Part shown: in pieces, positions 1-10,022 of the stretch
Numbering within the stretch: position 1 is the first letter of the stretch
How the letters are laid out: every line of letters begins with the position of its first letter
Assembly: GCF_046630445.1 (NCBI RefSeq)
Contig: NC_092336.1
Location: 297,544,001 to 297,608,000, forward strand
From: Rutidosis leptorrhynchoides
Lineage: Eukaryota; Streptophyta; Magnoliopsida; Asterales; Asteraceae
Direction: 5' to 3'
DNA length: 64,000 nucleotides
Translations under genes and position numbers: made by a program
Notes under the pieces: generated by a model
Databases searched by the model: none
The model's input: the letters and a program-made list of their open reading frames with translations, nothing else
Told to the model about the DNA's origin: nothing

Positions 1-38
1 AAATTCTGGTTCTCTAAGACCAACGCTCGAATACCAAC
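1..38 (-). mobile_element. Element F: start of internal region with primer binding site
   Basis: Read on the minus strand, positions 38 to 20 give GTTGGTATTCGAGCGTTGG, directly after the LTR end. It differs by one base from the primer sites of elements A and B (GTTGGTATCCGAGCG...). The next bases match the cttagagaaccagaatt stretch that follows the primer site of A. This shows that F is an element with an internal region continuing left out of the window, not a solo LTR. Confidence 0.8.
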
Positions 39-744
39 TGAAATGTCCCGTTCTTATTGATTAAAAACGTTCCATATTAATTGATTTCGTTGCGAGGTTT
101 TGACCTCTATATGAGACATTTTTCAAAGACTGCATTCATTTTAAAACAAACCATAACCTTTATTTCATCAATAAAGGTTTAAAAAACTTTACGTAGATTA
201 TCAAATAATGATAATCTAAAATATCCTGTTTACACACGACCATTACATAATGGTTTACAATACAAATATGTTACAATAAAATAAGTTTCTTGAATGCAGT
301 TTTTACACAATATCATACAAGCATGGACTCCAAATCTCGTCCTTATTTAAGTATGCGACAGCGGAAGCTCTTAATAATCACCTGAGAATAAACATGCTTA
401 AAACGTCAACAAAAATGTTGGTGAGTTATAGGTTTAACCTATATCTATCAAATCATAATAATAGACCACAAGATTTCATATTTCAATACACATCCCATAC
501 ATAGAGATAAAAATCATTCATATGGTGAACACCTGGTAACCGACATTAACAAGATGCATATATAAGAATATCCCCATCATTCCGGGACACCCTTCGGATA
601 TGATATAAATTTCGAAGTACTAAAGCATCCGGTACTTTGGATGGGGTTTGTTAGGCCCAATAGATCTATCTTTAGGATTCGCGTCAATTAGGGTGTCTGT
701 TCCCTAATTCTTAGATTACCAGACTTAATAAAAAGGGGCATATT
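39..744 (-). mobile_element. Element F 5' LTR, distal part (interrupted by element D)
   Basis: Reverse complement of the last ~700 bases of the LTR type seen at 45135-48571 and 55210-58672, ending ...GGGACATTTCA next to the primer site. The other part is at 16785-19507. Joined without the insertion the LTR is about 3.42 kb, close to the 3437-3463 bp LTRs of A. Bases 740-744 (ATATT) are the left target duplication of D. No coding content is seen. Confidence 0.88.
407..420 (-). other. Conserved LTR hairpin (element F)
   Basis: Stem CAACA/TGTTG around a short loop, in the stretch of the LTR that is also conserved in A, B, C, D and E. See the finding on pairwise base changes. Confidence 0.5.
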
Positions 745-1312
745 TATAACGACCCTCATTTTTTCCATTCTATATTTTTCCAATATTAAAAGCCCAAACA
801 ATATAATTAAAACTTAATGATTAAACTTTAATCAACAATTGTTAAGTGTTAAGTGTTAAGAGTTAGAAAACATATTAATTAACTTTGTACAAAAATTGAC
901 AAGTTAATAAAAGATGAAAATAATAAACTGTTAGTCGACACTCACTGCTAATTAAAATTTATGCATTTATGTAATATTATAACTAATAACCTATAAGTAA
1001 TAAATAAAAAGTGACATTTATATAAATAATAAAACAATTGGGAACTAAATATATACAAGTCATGAATTAGTAAAAAGAAAATAATACTTATCATGTAGTA
1101 AATGTAAAAATAATAATAATAGTAATAGTAATAATAATGAGACTAAAAAAATCTTACATCCTTATGTTGACTAAAAATAAAGTGTAAACTAGTACATCCT
1201 TATGATGACTAATTATAAACTAGTACCACCTATTGTTGACTAAAAATTATAAAACAAAATAAAATCATTAATTAGAACATCCTTATGTTGACTAACACTC
1301 TAATACTTGCAC

Positions 1313-1320
1313 TATATAAA
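1313..1320 (+). promoter_or_regulatory. LTR 1 TATA box
   Basis: TATATAAA in the context gcacTATATAAAcacc, followed within ~60 bases by a C/T-rich leader (tctctccctctccctctc). This fits an LTR pol II promoter with transcription starting near 1345-1350. The same box is in LTR 2 and LTR 3. Confidence 0.65.
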
Positions 1321-1535
1321 CACCTAGTTTCTCATTCACAAATCACACCAAAATCCTCTCTCAAAAACAATCTCTCCCTCTCCCTCTCTTATGGTATTCG
1401 GATCTTCAAGCTTGTTCTTCGTGTTCTTCAAGAATCTTCAAGGAGTTCTTCAAGATTTTCAAGGCTTTGATCTTCCATCTTCATCGTGTTCATCTTTTCT
1501 TTGTTAATTATCTTGAATCTTCAAAGGTATAACAT

Positions 1536-1661
1536 AAACCCTAAACTATTTACATAAACTTTGATCTTTGATAATTCATATTCATATTATAAACTTGTTA
1601 TTCATAAGTATATGCATAAACACACCTAGATTTATATATACATATATACATGTAAAAAAAA

Positions 1662-1739
<78 letters not shown>

Positions 1740-1916
1740 TATACGAATTATATATACATATACATATTAAAACCTTAAACCCTAATTACACCTAAACTAT
1801 AATTCTTAAACCCTAATTAATTAAACTCTAAACATTTATGAAACCCTAGGACATTAATTACTAAACCCTAGTTATTAATTACTACTTTAATTAACTAACC
1901 CTAATTAATGAAACCC
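1536..1916 (+). promoter_or_regulatory. Cluster of telobox-like motifs in LTR leader
   Basis: AAACCCTA occurs six times and AACCCTAA once within about 380 bp downstream of the TATA box. The telobox is known from promoters and leaders of plant translation-related genes. Function here is inference. Confidence 0.45.
1666..1733. repeat. (TA)n microsatellite, 68 bp
   Basis: Uninterrupted TA run inside LTR 1. The homologous runs are 56 bp in LTR 2 (8480-8535) and 32 bp in LTR 3 (15282-15313), so it is a length-variable site within the array. Confidence 0.95.
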
Positions 1917-2907
1917 TAATACTACTTATACTAGTACTTAACATGTATACACTATTACTATTACTAGCACCTATAACCTACTAATTATATTGTAGCACAA
2001 AAACATTTTGGGATATGTATTAGAGATGTATAGATCTTCGAACTTTCTTGACGAATGGTTTCTACGAGATTCTAGGCAGAGGGTTTGGATTTCCGATTTA
2101 AAGGGTCCTATGGCTCAAGCCCCTAGATCTAAATTAGCCATTCGAAGGGAAAGGGGTGATTGGAAGCTTATCTAATACGGCAAGTATCCTAAAATGGAAA
2201 CACTCATAAAAGTAGAAACTCTCTAGTCATAGAAACTTAGTAAAATAAGAAACTTTCTAAAAATAGAAACTTTATAAAAATAGTAACTTACTAGGAATAG
2301 AAACTTAGTAAAACAAACTATACTTAAACACATACTTAAACTTAAACATGGGCAAAACACTTAACTACTCTTAAATGTCAATAGGTTGACTTTCCTGCTC
2401 ACTCGTTCAACTCTCTATTCCGAGGAATAACTCTCTCTACTTACTAAGGTGACTTTCATAGCCCCACTCTTATTGCTATAGCACTTTTTATACTTACTGG
2501 GGTGAGACACATGCTGCTTTTATACTTTAAACAACTTAGACACAAGTACGAACCTAAACTGTACTATGACTAGCTTATGCTACTAAGACCCCACAGTGAT
2601 ATTTTTTAATTGCTTTCAGGATAAGGCATTCTTAATTATTGGGGGTAGGCCTATCGGGAGTAACGTCCCTGATACATTTGACCGGATGTCTTTGTATTAC
2701 TTAATAATGATTTAAACATGGTGATAAGGTACTGCCAACTTATCATCGGGGCAACAAAACAAACGTTTAGTCTAAAATATCACGAATCAGTACAACTTTT
2801 GGATCTGCGAGATCTACTTTTTGATCCTGCGGGAGATCAACTTTACAACTAAATCTTGTGGTCTAAAAACAACGATAACTACTTTTGTTAAACCTATGAA
2901 CTTCACT

Positions 2908-2922
2908 CAACCTTTTTGGTTG
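2908..2922 (+). other. Conserved LTR hairpin (D LTR 1)
   Basis: CAACC-TTTTT-GGTTG. Copies at 9710-9724 and 16488-16502. It is followed by a conserved ACACTTTAGCATG and a TCTCAGGT block shared with the LTRs of the other families. Confidence 0.5.
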
Positions 2923-3206
2923 ACACTTTAGCATGTTTTGTCTCAGGTGCTGTTTGATTCAAGCTTTCTTATCTACTACTTATGTGATGCTACTTGGACT
3001 TAGGATCAAGAGATATCGCATTTATTACTTCTGCATATGAACAATTACTTTATCGTTATTTCCATTATTGTAACGACATTTCATTTTCCGCTGCGTACTC
3101 AATAAAGTTAAATTTTCTCATTTAGTATTGTTCTCGTATTATAATATGTTGGTTTATTTGATATTAGTAACGTTTCTTCCAGACCCTATTGGGAGGACGT
3201 TACAGA

Positions 3207-3220
3207 TTGGTATCAGAGCA
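3207..3220 (+). other. Primer binding site, element D unit 1
   Basis: TTGGTATCAGAGCA two bases after the LTR end. It resembles the complement of the 3' end of initiator methionine tRNA, the usual minus-strand primer of plant LTR elements. Confidence 0.85.
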
Positions 3221-4080
3221 TAACCAGGCTGTTATAGAGAACCAGGATTGCAATTTTATGTGTGCCTTACTTGCTAGCTAGGGTGCCTTAGCAATCTAGG
3301 AAACTATAACCTTTCCTGCCTTACACTTAAAGCACTTAGGATTGCCTTATAACCTTAACAATCATGCTTTACCAAACTTGACTTAAAGATTCTAATCAAA
3401 GTCTCTTTCCTAATGTAGGACTACAACTTTTCTTGACCATAGTGCCTTTAATTGTTGCCTTTAACTGTTAAATGCTACACTATACTTTATAAACTTTACT
3501 TATCTTAGAATGACGAGCTAATCTAAGAACTCTGCTCACTTTCCTGAGTACTATCCAATTACACCACCGCATCTAAATGCGACACAATGATTTCAGAAAT
3601 TCTTGACATTCATAAGTCATCTATCATGGTTATGTGTATTACATATGTATTACATGAAATATTATCCATGATTTTGAAACTCTTATAATTGTTACTACTC
3701 ACACACAAACGTATATAACTCCCTGTTATATCACGTACCTATATGCCTTATGCCTTTATGCATCGGTTTATGAATCGAAAAATGTCATTGGGTTATCACA
3801 GTATACGAATTGAAAGTCTTTAATCAAAAGATTATTAGATTACATACTTATCACTTTATGATCTCGACACGTCATACTGCCATTATTAAAGTATAGACAC
3901 ATCATATCTTATTATATCTTATCGTATCTATCCCAATAGATTTTGTCTAACACTTTTCCTAAATTCCCTCCGTAAATTACGGAAATCTTTTTGCTATATA
4001 CACGTATTCGAGGAGACGAATATATCATCCAGTATTCAACACTAATCTCATATCAAAAACCCTAATTCCAAACACATAAT
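3221..4080 (+). other. Element D unit 1, 5' untranslated leader
   Basis: About 860 bp between the primer site and the first ORF. I see no open frame of useful length and no recognisable motif. It presumably holds packaging signals, but nothing in the sequence proves this. Confidence 0.4.
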
Positions 4081-4482
4081 ATGGATTCCTCGAACTCTTC
4101 GAGCTCCAATGGCAGCGTAACCGGAATGAACCAACCAATCAGCCATCATCTATTTTGGATGAATTGGGGATGGGTTCGTAGTAAACTTAATCAATGGAGA
4201 CAAGAAGAAGGTGATCCCTTCCACCAACCGAATTCACCTCTTGGTGAAGAACCTGAAGCACTTACTGGCGAACCCGTTCGGAACACTATTTTCACCCTCA
4301 TTTCCAGGATATCCAGTCACGAATATATAATATCTAAAATTTTAGATCTTATTCATCCACTTGTCCGAACCGCCAATCATTCCGGAATAATAGAAGAAGT
4401 CAACGAGCTTCGCGCTCGAGTAGTGGCTCTGGAGAATATGGTGCGAAACCTACGAACACCAGCAGCAGCACCAGCAGCATAA
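4081..4482 (+). CDS. Small conserved protein of the non-autonomous family, unit 1
   Basis: 133 codons. I do not recognise a known family. The N terminus is Ser/Asn-rich. A conserved core around residues 17-29 (TGMNQPISHHLFW) and on to GEPVRNTIF is shared with the 148-aa ORF of element C (38400-38846) and, broken, with element E (29834 onwards). Near the C terminus, EVNELRARVVALENMV has hydrophobic residues at heptad positions, so a short dimerising coiled coil is likely. It ends in PAAAPAA. It occupies the place of gag, so a Gag-like or packaging role is possible, but it lacks the Tekay Gag core and zinc knuckles. The copy in unit 2 encodes the same protein. The start is the first ATG after the conserved leader. 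Confidence 0.6.
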   Translation: MDSSNSSSSNGSVTGMNQPISHHLFWMNWGWVRSKLNQWRQEEGDPFHQPNSPLGEEPEALTGEPVRNTIFTLISRISSHEYIISKILDLIHPLVRTANHSGIIEEVNELRARVVALENMVRNLRTPAAAPAA

Positions 4483-4617
4483 CCAGTACCACCAGTACCA
4501 TCAGCATCACCACCAACATCACCACCAACATCACCAGCTTCACCAACGACAACATCCGCATTCCACGCCTCAACATCGCACTCAGTACCTCAAACATCAA
4601 CATCATACGCCCCATAG
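4483..4617 (+). other. In-frame open tail beyond the TAA stop, unit 1
   Basis: Directly after the stop, the same frame stays open for 44 codons of Pro/Ser/Thr-rich sequence to a TAG at 4615-4617. Element C shows the same arrangement (38847-38960). Codons of the CCA/ACA/TCA type cannot easily become stops, so openness alone is weak evidence of translation. Confidence 0.3.
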
Positions 4618-5018
4618 ATACCAAGGAATATTATTAATAATGAGTTAAGATGTATTGACTCATTCTTCCTGAAGAATTACATATGTATACTTTATATATA
4701 TGGATTGGAACAATAATAAATCTTTTCGTACTAAGCTATTACGTGTGAATCTTAACTAGTATGTACTACATGGTTAATTCATATCACAATATGCTATGAT
4801 GTACATCTTTTGTTAATAACTTAACAATCGTTAATCATTGCTTCAATACAATAAACTCCATTTCGTAATAAACCAAGTGTATTACTCAAATATATGATTG
4901 ATTGTATACTTTAATTTTCGATGTACTCGAAACTTTCTAGAAAATATCATTAGTGCCTTATGAATTTCACAAGAATTCCAAGAGCACCAACATCATATAC
5001 CGAAGTATATCAATAACA

Positions 5019-5156
5019 ATGAACGATGAAGTATTAATTCATAACTTCATTAGCGAAATATTTCACGACAATTATGAAATCTCTAAGGTTTTGGAGATTA
5101 TTTATTCTCGTTTCAACAGCAAATCAAATGAGTTTAATATTATATTAGCTCATTAA
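5019..5156 (+). other. Short ORF conserved in part with elements C and E
   Basis: 45 codons starting MNDEVLIHNF. Related peptides can be read in C near 38979-39048 and in E near 30375-30468 (ending SKSNEINIILTH), but there the frame is interrupted or joined differently. It could be the tail of a once longer ORF. No family is recognised. Confidence 0.3.
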
Positions 5157-5237
5157 AACCATGATTACATCTGAAGAATACATATATGAACGTATATCTT
5201 CTCTTTTGTACAAACTGTTAATTGTAAAAAATATTTT

Positions 5238-5249
5238 AACGGGTAGGTA
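5238..5249 (+). other. Internal polypurine-like motif, unit 1
   Basis: AACGGGTAGGTA, near-identical to the tract just before the 3' LTRs of C (AACGGGTAGGTAC) and D (AACGGGGAGGTAC). Here it is followed by AAACCCG, giving GGGT...ACCC dyad symmetry. Present at the comparable place in every internal region in the window. Confidence 0.5.
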
Positions 5250-5724
5250 AAACCCGAGAGATATTCATATCTCATATAAATATGTTACATTGTACATTCT
5301 TCCATTCTGATTCAGCAGTTGTTAACTATACTACTTACATTCACATGATATATGTATATGTTCACCAAAGAAAAACCATTTTCATACAAATTCAGTTACA
5401 TACTCTGATTTTGACATATCGAAACTTAAGTAAAGCTTTAGCAAGTGTTATCTTCCTAAAGATCACTACATTCATGAATTATATTCATTCGTATTCTATG
5501 ATGAATTATCAAATCAAACCACCGAACTTACCATTTCTTACTTTTGAAAATCACAACATTTCTTCGTCAACCGTTAGATCCATTGATGGATGCATCTTAC
5601 GCTTAAACACTTCAAATTTAAAATTCTTGAAAACATCCTTTGAATCTTGACGATCGCAATCAGCGTTTAATCATCTAAAAATGAAATTTCTTGAAACCAT
5701 TTCGGATTGATAACCGATGATTCA

Positions 5725-5960
5725 AATATGGCTGCATTAAATGCAGAGGAAACAGAAAAATTGTAGATGGTCTTAAGGGCCAACAGTTTGATAATAAAGA
5801 ATGGTACGTTGGAAAAGCTCAAAAGAAAATTTGGAACTGAAAAACGGATTGAGCTAACCATGGAGGAGACCAAGGACAAACACAAGGGTCAAACCCTATA
5901 TTCAAAGAATCCAGGTAATTTTGGATCCGGTGAAATCTTTAGAGAATATCTTGCTCCGAA
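5725..5960 (+). pseudogene. Captured fragment of a poly(A)-binding protein gene, unit 1
   Basis: One frame reads DGLKGQQFDNKEWYVGKAQKK (5766-5828). This matches the end of RRM3 of cytoplasmic poly(A)-binding proteins, whose hallmark is KFDDKEWYVGKAQKKSERE. After a frameshift the reading continues as a match to the RRM3-RRM4 linker and the start of RRM4 (KRIELTMEETKDK, then a YSKNP stretch). Upstream, another shift leads to AEETEK. So about 75 codons of a host gene are present, broken by frameshifts and stops and unable to bind RNA as a protein. Homologous, differently decayed pieces occur in C (40127-40340) and E (31996-32220), so capture predates the split of these families. Confidence 0.75.
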
Positions 5961-6190
5961 GTCATGTTAAAAGCTTGCGGAAAATTTTTCTTCATCAACT
6001 TTCGAACTTAGAAATTCCAAAATATCATCATAAATATCCTCTATATTTCGAAAGATATCTTCATAACGATTCATGTCCGCAATTAAGTATCTCTTTGCGA
6101 TATCTTTATAAAGGAAACTGTTTTAGTTTCTATATTCTGTAAAATTCGAGTTTAAATTATAAATGCTTTGAAGAAGTGTTGGGAATTGAA

Positions 6191-6251
6191 GCATGAGTTA
6201 GTATAATATAATGACGTCAGGCCAACGTGATTATATTACAGTAAGTCATGC
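6191..6251 (+). other. 61-nt near-palindrome, unit 1
   Basis: Arms GCATGAGTTAGTATAATATA and ...TATATTACAGTAAGTCATGC surround a short centre. It is conserved in all four internal regions at the same place; the arms are nearly fixed and the centre differs (see findings). It could fold as an RNA hairpin. Confidence 0.55.
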
Positions 6252-6575
6252 TAAGTTTTTAATGGAAGATGATGATTCATAGATTTTATAATCATCATTT
6301 TCCATGTTACACGACTCTTACATTCTATTTAACCTCTAAATATATCAAGAACATATTTTTCTTGATGATTCGGTCTTTTCCGGATATTCTGGTAATATGA
6401 CAAATCAAATCGTGCTATTACATTTCCTTTCTACTTTATATATTATGATCATTCGAAACTTCATACCTATGAATTCTGGACCATTACTCGCTTGACTTGA
6501 AGTCGGGAAGAAGAAACAAAAGCATAAAGCTCCGACATATAAGGGAAAATATAAAGCCCGATAACGACTCCGAAA

Positions 6576-6749
6576 TTACAAACCGTGTATATCAATGCGT
6601 ATAGCAATATAAAGACACAGGATAATTAAAAACACTATAACCCCAAGAGCATAGTAGAAGTAAACAGATTCCTCTGGCGGTAAAAGAAAAAGAAGAATGA
6701 CTGCATAGATGGTCAATATAATAACCAGGATCAGAACTGGATTAAGCAT
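6576..6749 (-). CDS. Antisense ORF, small two-helix membrane-like protein, unit 1
   Basis: 57 codons on the strand opposite to the element. It has two strongly hydrophobic segments (about residues 4-23 and 32-52) separated by the polar turn LLPPEESVYFYY, with a short C terminus (RIDIHGL). Homologues of the same length and with the same PPEES turn lie at the same place and orientation in E (32858-33031) and C (within 41060-41287). They stay open although other parts of these elements are broken. I do not recognise a family. Antisense ORFs near the 3' end are known from some plant Ty3/gypsy groups, but I cannot link this one to them. No promoter was identified for it. Confidence 0.5.
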   Translation of the reverse strand: MLNPVLILVIILTIYAVILLFLLPPEESVYFYYALGVIVFLIILCLYIAIRIDIHGL

Positions 6750-7249
6750 TTTCTTAATCTTTTGGAAGTTTGAATTGAGAAAGAAAGTATAGAAGTGGTG
6801 AAGATAATGAAATGAAAGAAGCTAATTTATAGCAAAATTCCAAACACATCAATCGAGGCAAATCACCGCATTTAATCAAACAAATCTCAAAATTTCGTAA
6901 ATACCGGAGAATCAAATCTTATAGATTACGAAGATTTCCTTTAATTCCTTGAATTCCGGAAATCAATCGTGACTACGTCAAAAGTTAAGGCGAACATTTA
7001 ATTTTCTCATTTCACTCTTTTATGATAGCTTCATTTATACTCTTCCTATAAACGAATCGTTTTATCCATATTATTCAATAGTGATAAAACTTTATTTTTC
7101 AACTTATATTCATCATTAAAATATTCTTGTTGTAAACAATGAAGATCTCTATCAAATTTCATGACTGTGATTTTCACGAACTCCTCTTTGTTTGTCTGCC
7201 CTAATATTGTGGCATAAAATGCTCAAGGTTTTAAATGAGCTCAGTACTA

Positions 7250-7528
7250 TTCATAACACATTTCATGTATCCAATTTACTGAAATGACTTGTATAACATC
7301 ATCATTTTGAATGATATTCGCATTAATGATAAAATGCACTTCGTTGAATAACCTATAGAAATCATGGAAGGAGAGGTCAAACAAACGCGTAAAAGCAATA
7401 TACCTATCGTTAAAGTCCGTTGGAATTCGCGTAGAGGCCCCGAATATACCTGGGAACGCAAAGACCATATGAAACGGAAATATCCCCATCTCTTCTCAAC
7501 TGCTGATGCAAACGAGGAAACTACCTAA
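7250..7528 (+). pseudogene. 3' remnant of Tekay pol: integrase C terminus and chromodomain, unit 1
   Basis: 7252-7281 reads HNTFHVSN, as in the integrase C-terminal part of A ([12 protein letters not shown]). After a frame change it runs through an INDKMHFVE-like stretch, a stop (7349-7351), and then 58 codons to the stop at 7526-7528. These contain EIMEGEVKQTRKSNIPIVKV and GPEYTWERKDHMKRKYPHLF, the chromodomain and C terminus typical of Tekay chromoviruses. In intact elements the chromodomain tethers integrase to chromatin. This shows that D arose from a Tekay element that lost nearly all of gag-pol. The 58-codon piece is open but has no start of its own. Confidence 0.75.
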
Positions 7529-7552
7529 AAACTTCGGGACGAAGTTTTCAAT

Positions 7553-7565
7553 AACGGGGAGGTAC
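7553..7565 (+). other. Polypurine tract before LTR 2
   Basis: AACGGGGAGGTAC abuts the first base of the LTR at 7566. This is the expected plus-strand primer position. Confidence 0.75.
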
Positions 7566-8126
7566 TATAACGACCCTCATTTTTTCCATTCTATATTTTT
7601 CCAATATTAAAAGCCCAAACAATATAATTAAAACTTAATGATTAAACTTTAATCAACAATTGTTAAGTGTTAAGAGTTAGAAAACATATTAATTAACTTT
7701 GTACAAAAATTGACAAGTTAATAAAAGATGAAAATAATAAACTGTTAGTCGACACTCACTGCTAATTAAAATTTATGCATTTATGTAATATTATAACTAA
7801 TAACCTATAAGTAATAAATAAAAAGTGACATTTATATAAATAATAAAACAATTGGGAACTAAATATATACAAGTCATGAATTAGTAAAAAGAAAATAATA
7901 CTTATCATGTAGTAAATGTAAAAATAATAATAATAATAATAGTAATAATAATGAGACTAAAAAAATCTTACATCCTTATGTTGACTAAAAATAAAGTGTA
8001 AACTAGTACATACTTATGATGACTAATTATAAACTAGTACCACCTATTGTTGACTAAAAATTATAAAACAAAATAAAATCATTAATTAGAACATCCTTAT
8101 GTTAACTAACACTCTAATACTTGCAC

Positions 8127-8134
8127 TATATAAA
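8127..8134 (+). promoter_or_regulatory. LTR 2 TATA box
   Basis: TATATAAA, identical in context to LTR 1. Confidence 0.6.
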
Positions 8135-8475
8135 CACCTAGTTTCTCATTCACAAATCACACCAAAATCCTCTCTCAAAAACAATCTCTCCCTCTCCCTC
8201 TCTTATGGTATTCGGATCTTCAAGCTTGTTCTTCGTGTTCTTCAAGAATCTTCAAGGAGTTCTTCAAGATTTTCAAGGCTTTGATCTTCCATCTTCATCG
8301 TGTTCATCTTTTCTTTGTTAATTATCTTGAATCTTCAAAGGTATAACATAAACCCTAAACTATTTACATAAACTTTGATCTTTGATAATTCATATTCATA
8401 TTATAAACTTGTTATTCATAAGTATATACATAAACACACCTAGATTTATATATACATATATACATGTAAAAAAAA

Positions 8476-8479
<4 letters not shown>

Positions 8480-8535
<56 letters not shown>
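8480..8535. repeat. (TA)n microsatellite, 56 bp
   Basis: TA run in LTR 2, intermediate in length between those of LTR 1 and LTR 3. Confidence 0.95.
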
Positions 8536-8541
<6 letters not shown>

Positions 8542-10008
8542 TATACGAATTATATATACATATACATATTAAAACCTTAAACCCTAATTACACCTAAACT
8601 ATAATTCTTAAACCCTAATTAATTAAACTCTAAACATTTATGAAACCCTAGGACATTAATTACTAAACCCTAGTTATTAATTACTACTTTAATTAACTAA
8701 CCCTAATTAATGAAACCCTAATACTACTTATACTAGTACTTAACATGTATACACTATTACTATTACTAGCACCTATAACCTACTAATTATATTGTAGCAC
8801 AAAAACATTTTGGGATATGTATTAGAGATGTATAGATCTTCGAACTTTCTTGACGAATGGTTTCTACGAGATTCTAGGCAGAGGGTTTGGATTTCCGATT
8901 TAAAGGGTCCTATGGCTCAAGCCCCTAGATCTAAATTAGCCATTCGAAGGGAAAGGGGTGATTGGAAGCTTATCTAATACGGCAAGTATCCTAAAATGGA
9001 AACACTCATAAAAGTAGAAACTCTCTAGTCATAGAAACTTAGTAAAATAAGAAACTTTCTAAAAATAGAAACTTTATAAAAATAGTAACTTACTAGGAAT
9101 AGAAACTTAGTAAAACAAACTATACTTAAACACATACTTAAACTTAAACATGGGCAAAACACTTAACTACTCTTAAATGTCAATAGGTTGACTTTCCTGC
9201 TCACTCGTTCAACTCTCTATTCCGAGGAATAACTCTCTCTACTTACTAAGGTGACTTTCATAGCCCCACTCTTATTGCTATAGCACTTTTTATACTTACT
9301 GGGGTGAGACACATGCTGCTTTTATACTTTAAACAACTTAGACACAAGTACGAACCTAAACTGTACTATGACTAGCTTATGCTACTAAGACCCCACAGTG
9401 ATATTTTTTAATTGCTTTCAGGATAAGGCATTCTTAATTATTGGGGGTAGGCCTATCGGGAGTAACGTCCCTGATACATTTGACCGGATGTCTTTGTATT
9501 ACTTAATAATGATTTAAACATGGTGATAAGGTACTGCCAACTTATCATCGGGGCAACAAAACAAACGTTTAGTCTAAAATATCACGAATCAGTACAACTT
9601 TTGGATCTGCGAGATCTAATTTTTGATCCTGCGGGAGATCAACTTTACAACTAAATCTTGTGGTCTAAAAACAACGATAACTACTTTTGTTAAACCTATG
9701 AACTTCACTCAACCTTTTTGGTTGACACTTTAGCATGTTTTGTCTCAGGTGCTGTTTGATTCAAGCTTTCTTATCTACTACTTATGTGATGCTACTTGGA
9801 CTTAGGATCAAGAGATATCGCATTTATTACTTCTGCATATGAACAATTACTTTATCGTTATTTCCATTATTGTAACGACATTTCATTTTCCGCTGCGTAC
9901 TCAATAAAGTTAAATTTTCTCATTTAGTATTGTTCTCGTATTATAATATGTTGGTTTATTTGATATTAGTAACGTTTCTTCCAGACCCTATTGGGAGGAC
10001 GTTACAGA

Positions 10009-10022
10009 TTGGTATCAGAGCA
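10009..10022 (+). other. Primer binding site, element D unit 2
   Basis: TTGGTATCAGAGCA two bases after the end of LTR 2, as in unit 1. The leader 10023-10882 has no feature I can recognise. Confidence 0.85.

Larger units (their letters stand above)
745..3204 (+). mobile_element. Element D LTR 1 (5' LTR), 2460 bp
   Basis: Begins TATAACGACCC-like (TATAACGACC, not the usual TG) and ends GACGTTACA immediately before the primer site. Holds a TATA box (1313-1320), a C/T-rich leader, a TA run (1666-1733), a telobox cluster and the conserved hairpin at 2908-2922. It differs from LTR 2 and LTR 3 by a 7-bp duplication (841-860 region), a longer TA run and several single bases in the left half. Confidence 0.9.
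7566..10006 (+). mobile_element. Element D LTR 2 (shared middle LTR), 2441 bp
   Basis: Serves as 3' LTR of unit 1 and 5' LTR of unit 2. Its left half carries the variants of LTR 3 (single 7-bp unit, GTTAACTAAC, TATACATAAA). Its right half carries those of LTR 1 (GTCCCTGATAC, CAGGTGCTGTTTG). TATA box at 8127-8134, TA run at 8480-8535, hairpin at 9710-9724. Confidence 0.9.

Noticed and set aside
1568..1795. Tyr/Ile-rich ORFs across TA and TTA runs (also 8382, 15184, 25323, 27867-28104, 36801)
   Set aside because: These are read-through of microsatellites without stops, not genes.
1536..1916. Interstitial telomere
   Set aside because: AAACCCTA motifs are scattered with unrelated sequence between them, not tandem.
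3207..3220. tRNA-like match at primer sites
   Set aside because: Only the 3' end complement of a tRNA is present, as expected for a primer binding site; no tRNA gene cloverleaf.
4400..4624. Met/Val/Leu-rich minus-strand ORF opposite the small conserved ORF (also 11202 and 38741-38998)
   Set aside because: Shadow of the CCA/ACA-rich tail on the other strand; hydrophobic only because of that composition.
5282..5650. 122-codon ORF in element D (copy at 12084-12452)
   Set aside because: The matching stretch in E and C is interrupted and not similar as protein; composition is that of AT-rich noncoding sequence.
7247..7489. 80-codon minus-strand ORF at the 3' end of element D
   Set aside because: It is antisense to the integrase/chromodomain remnant, which explains the sequence.
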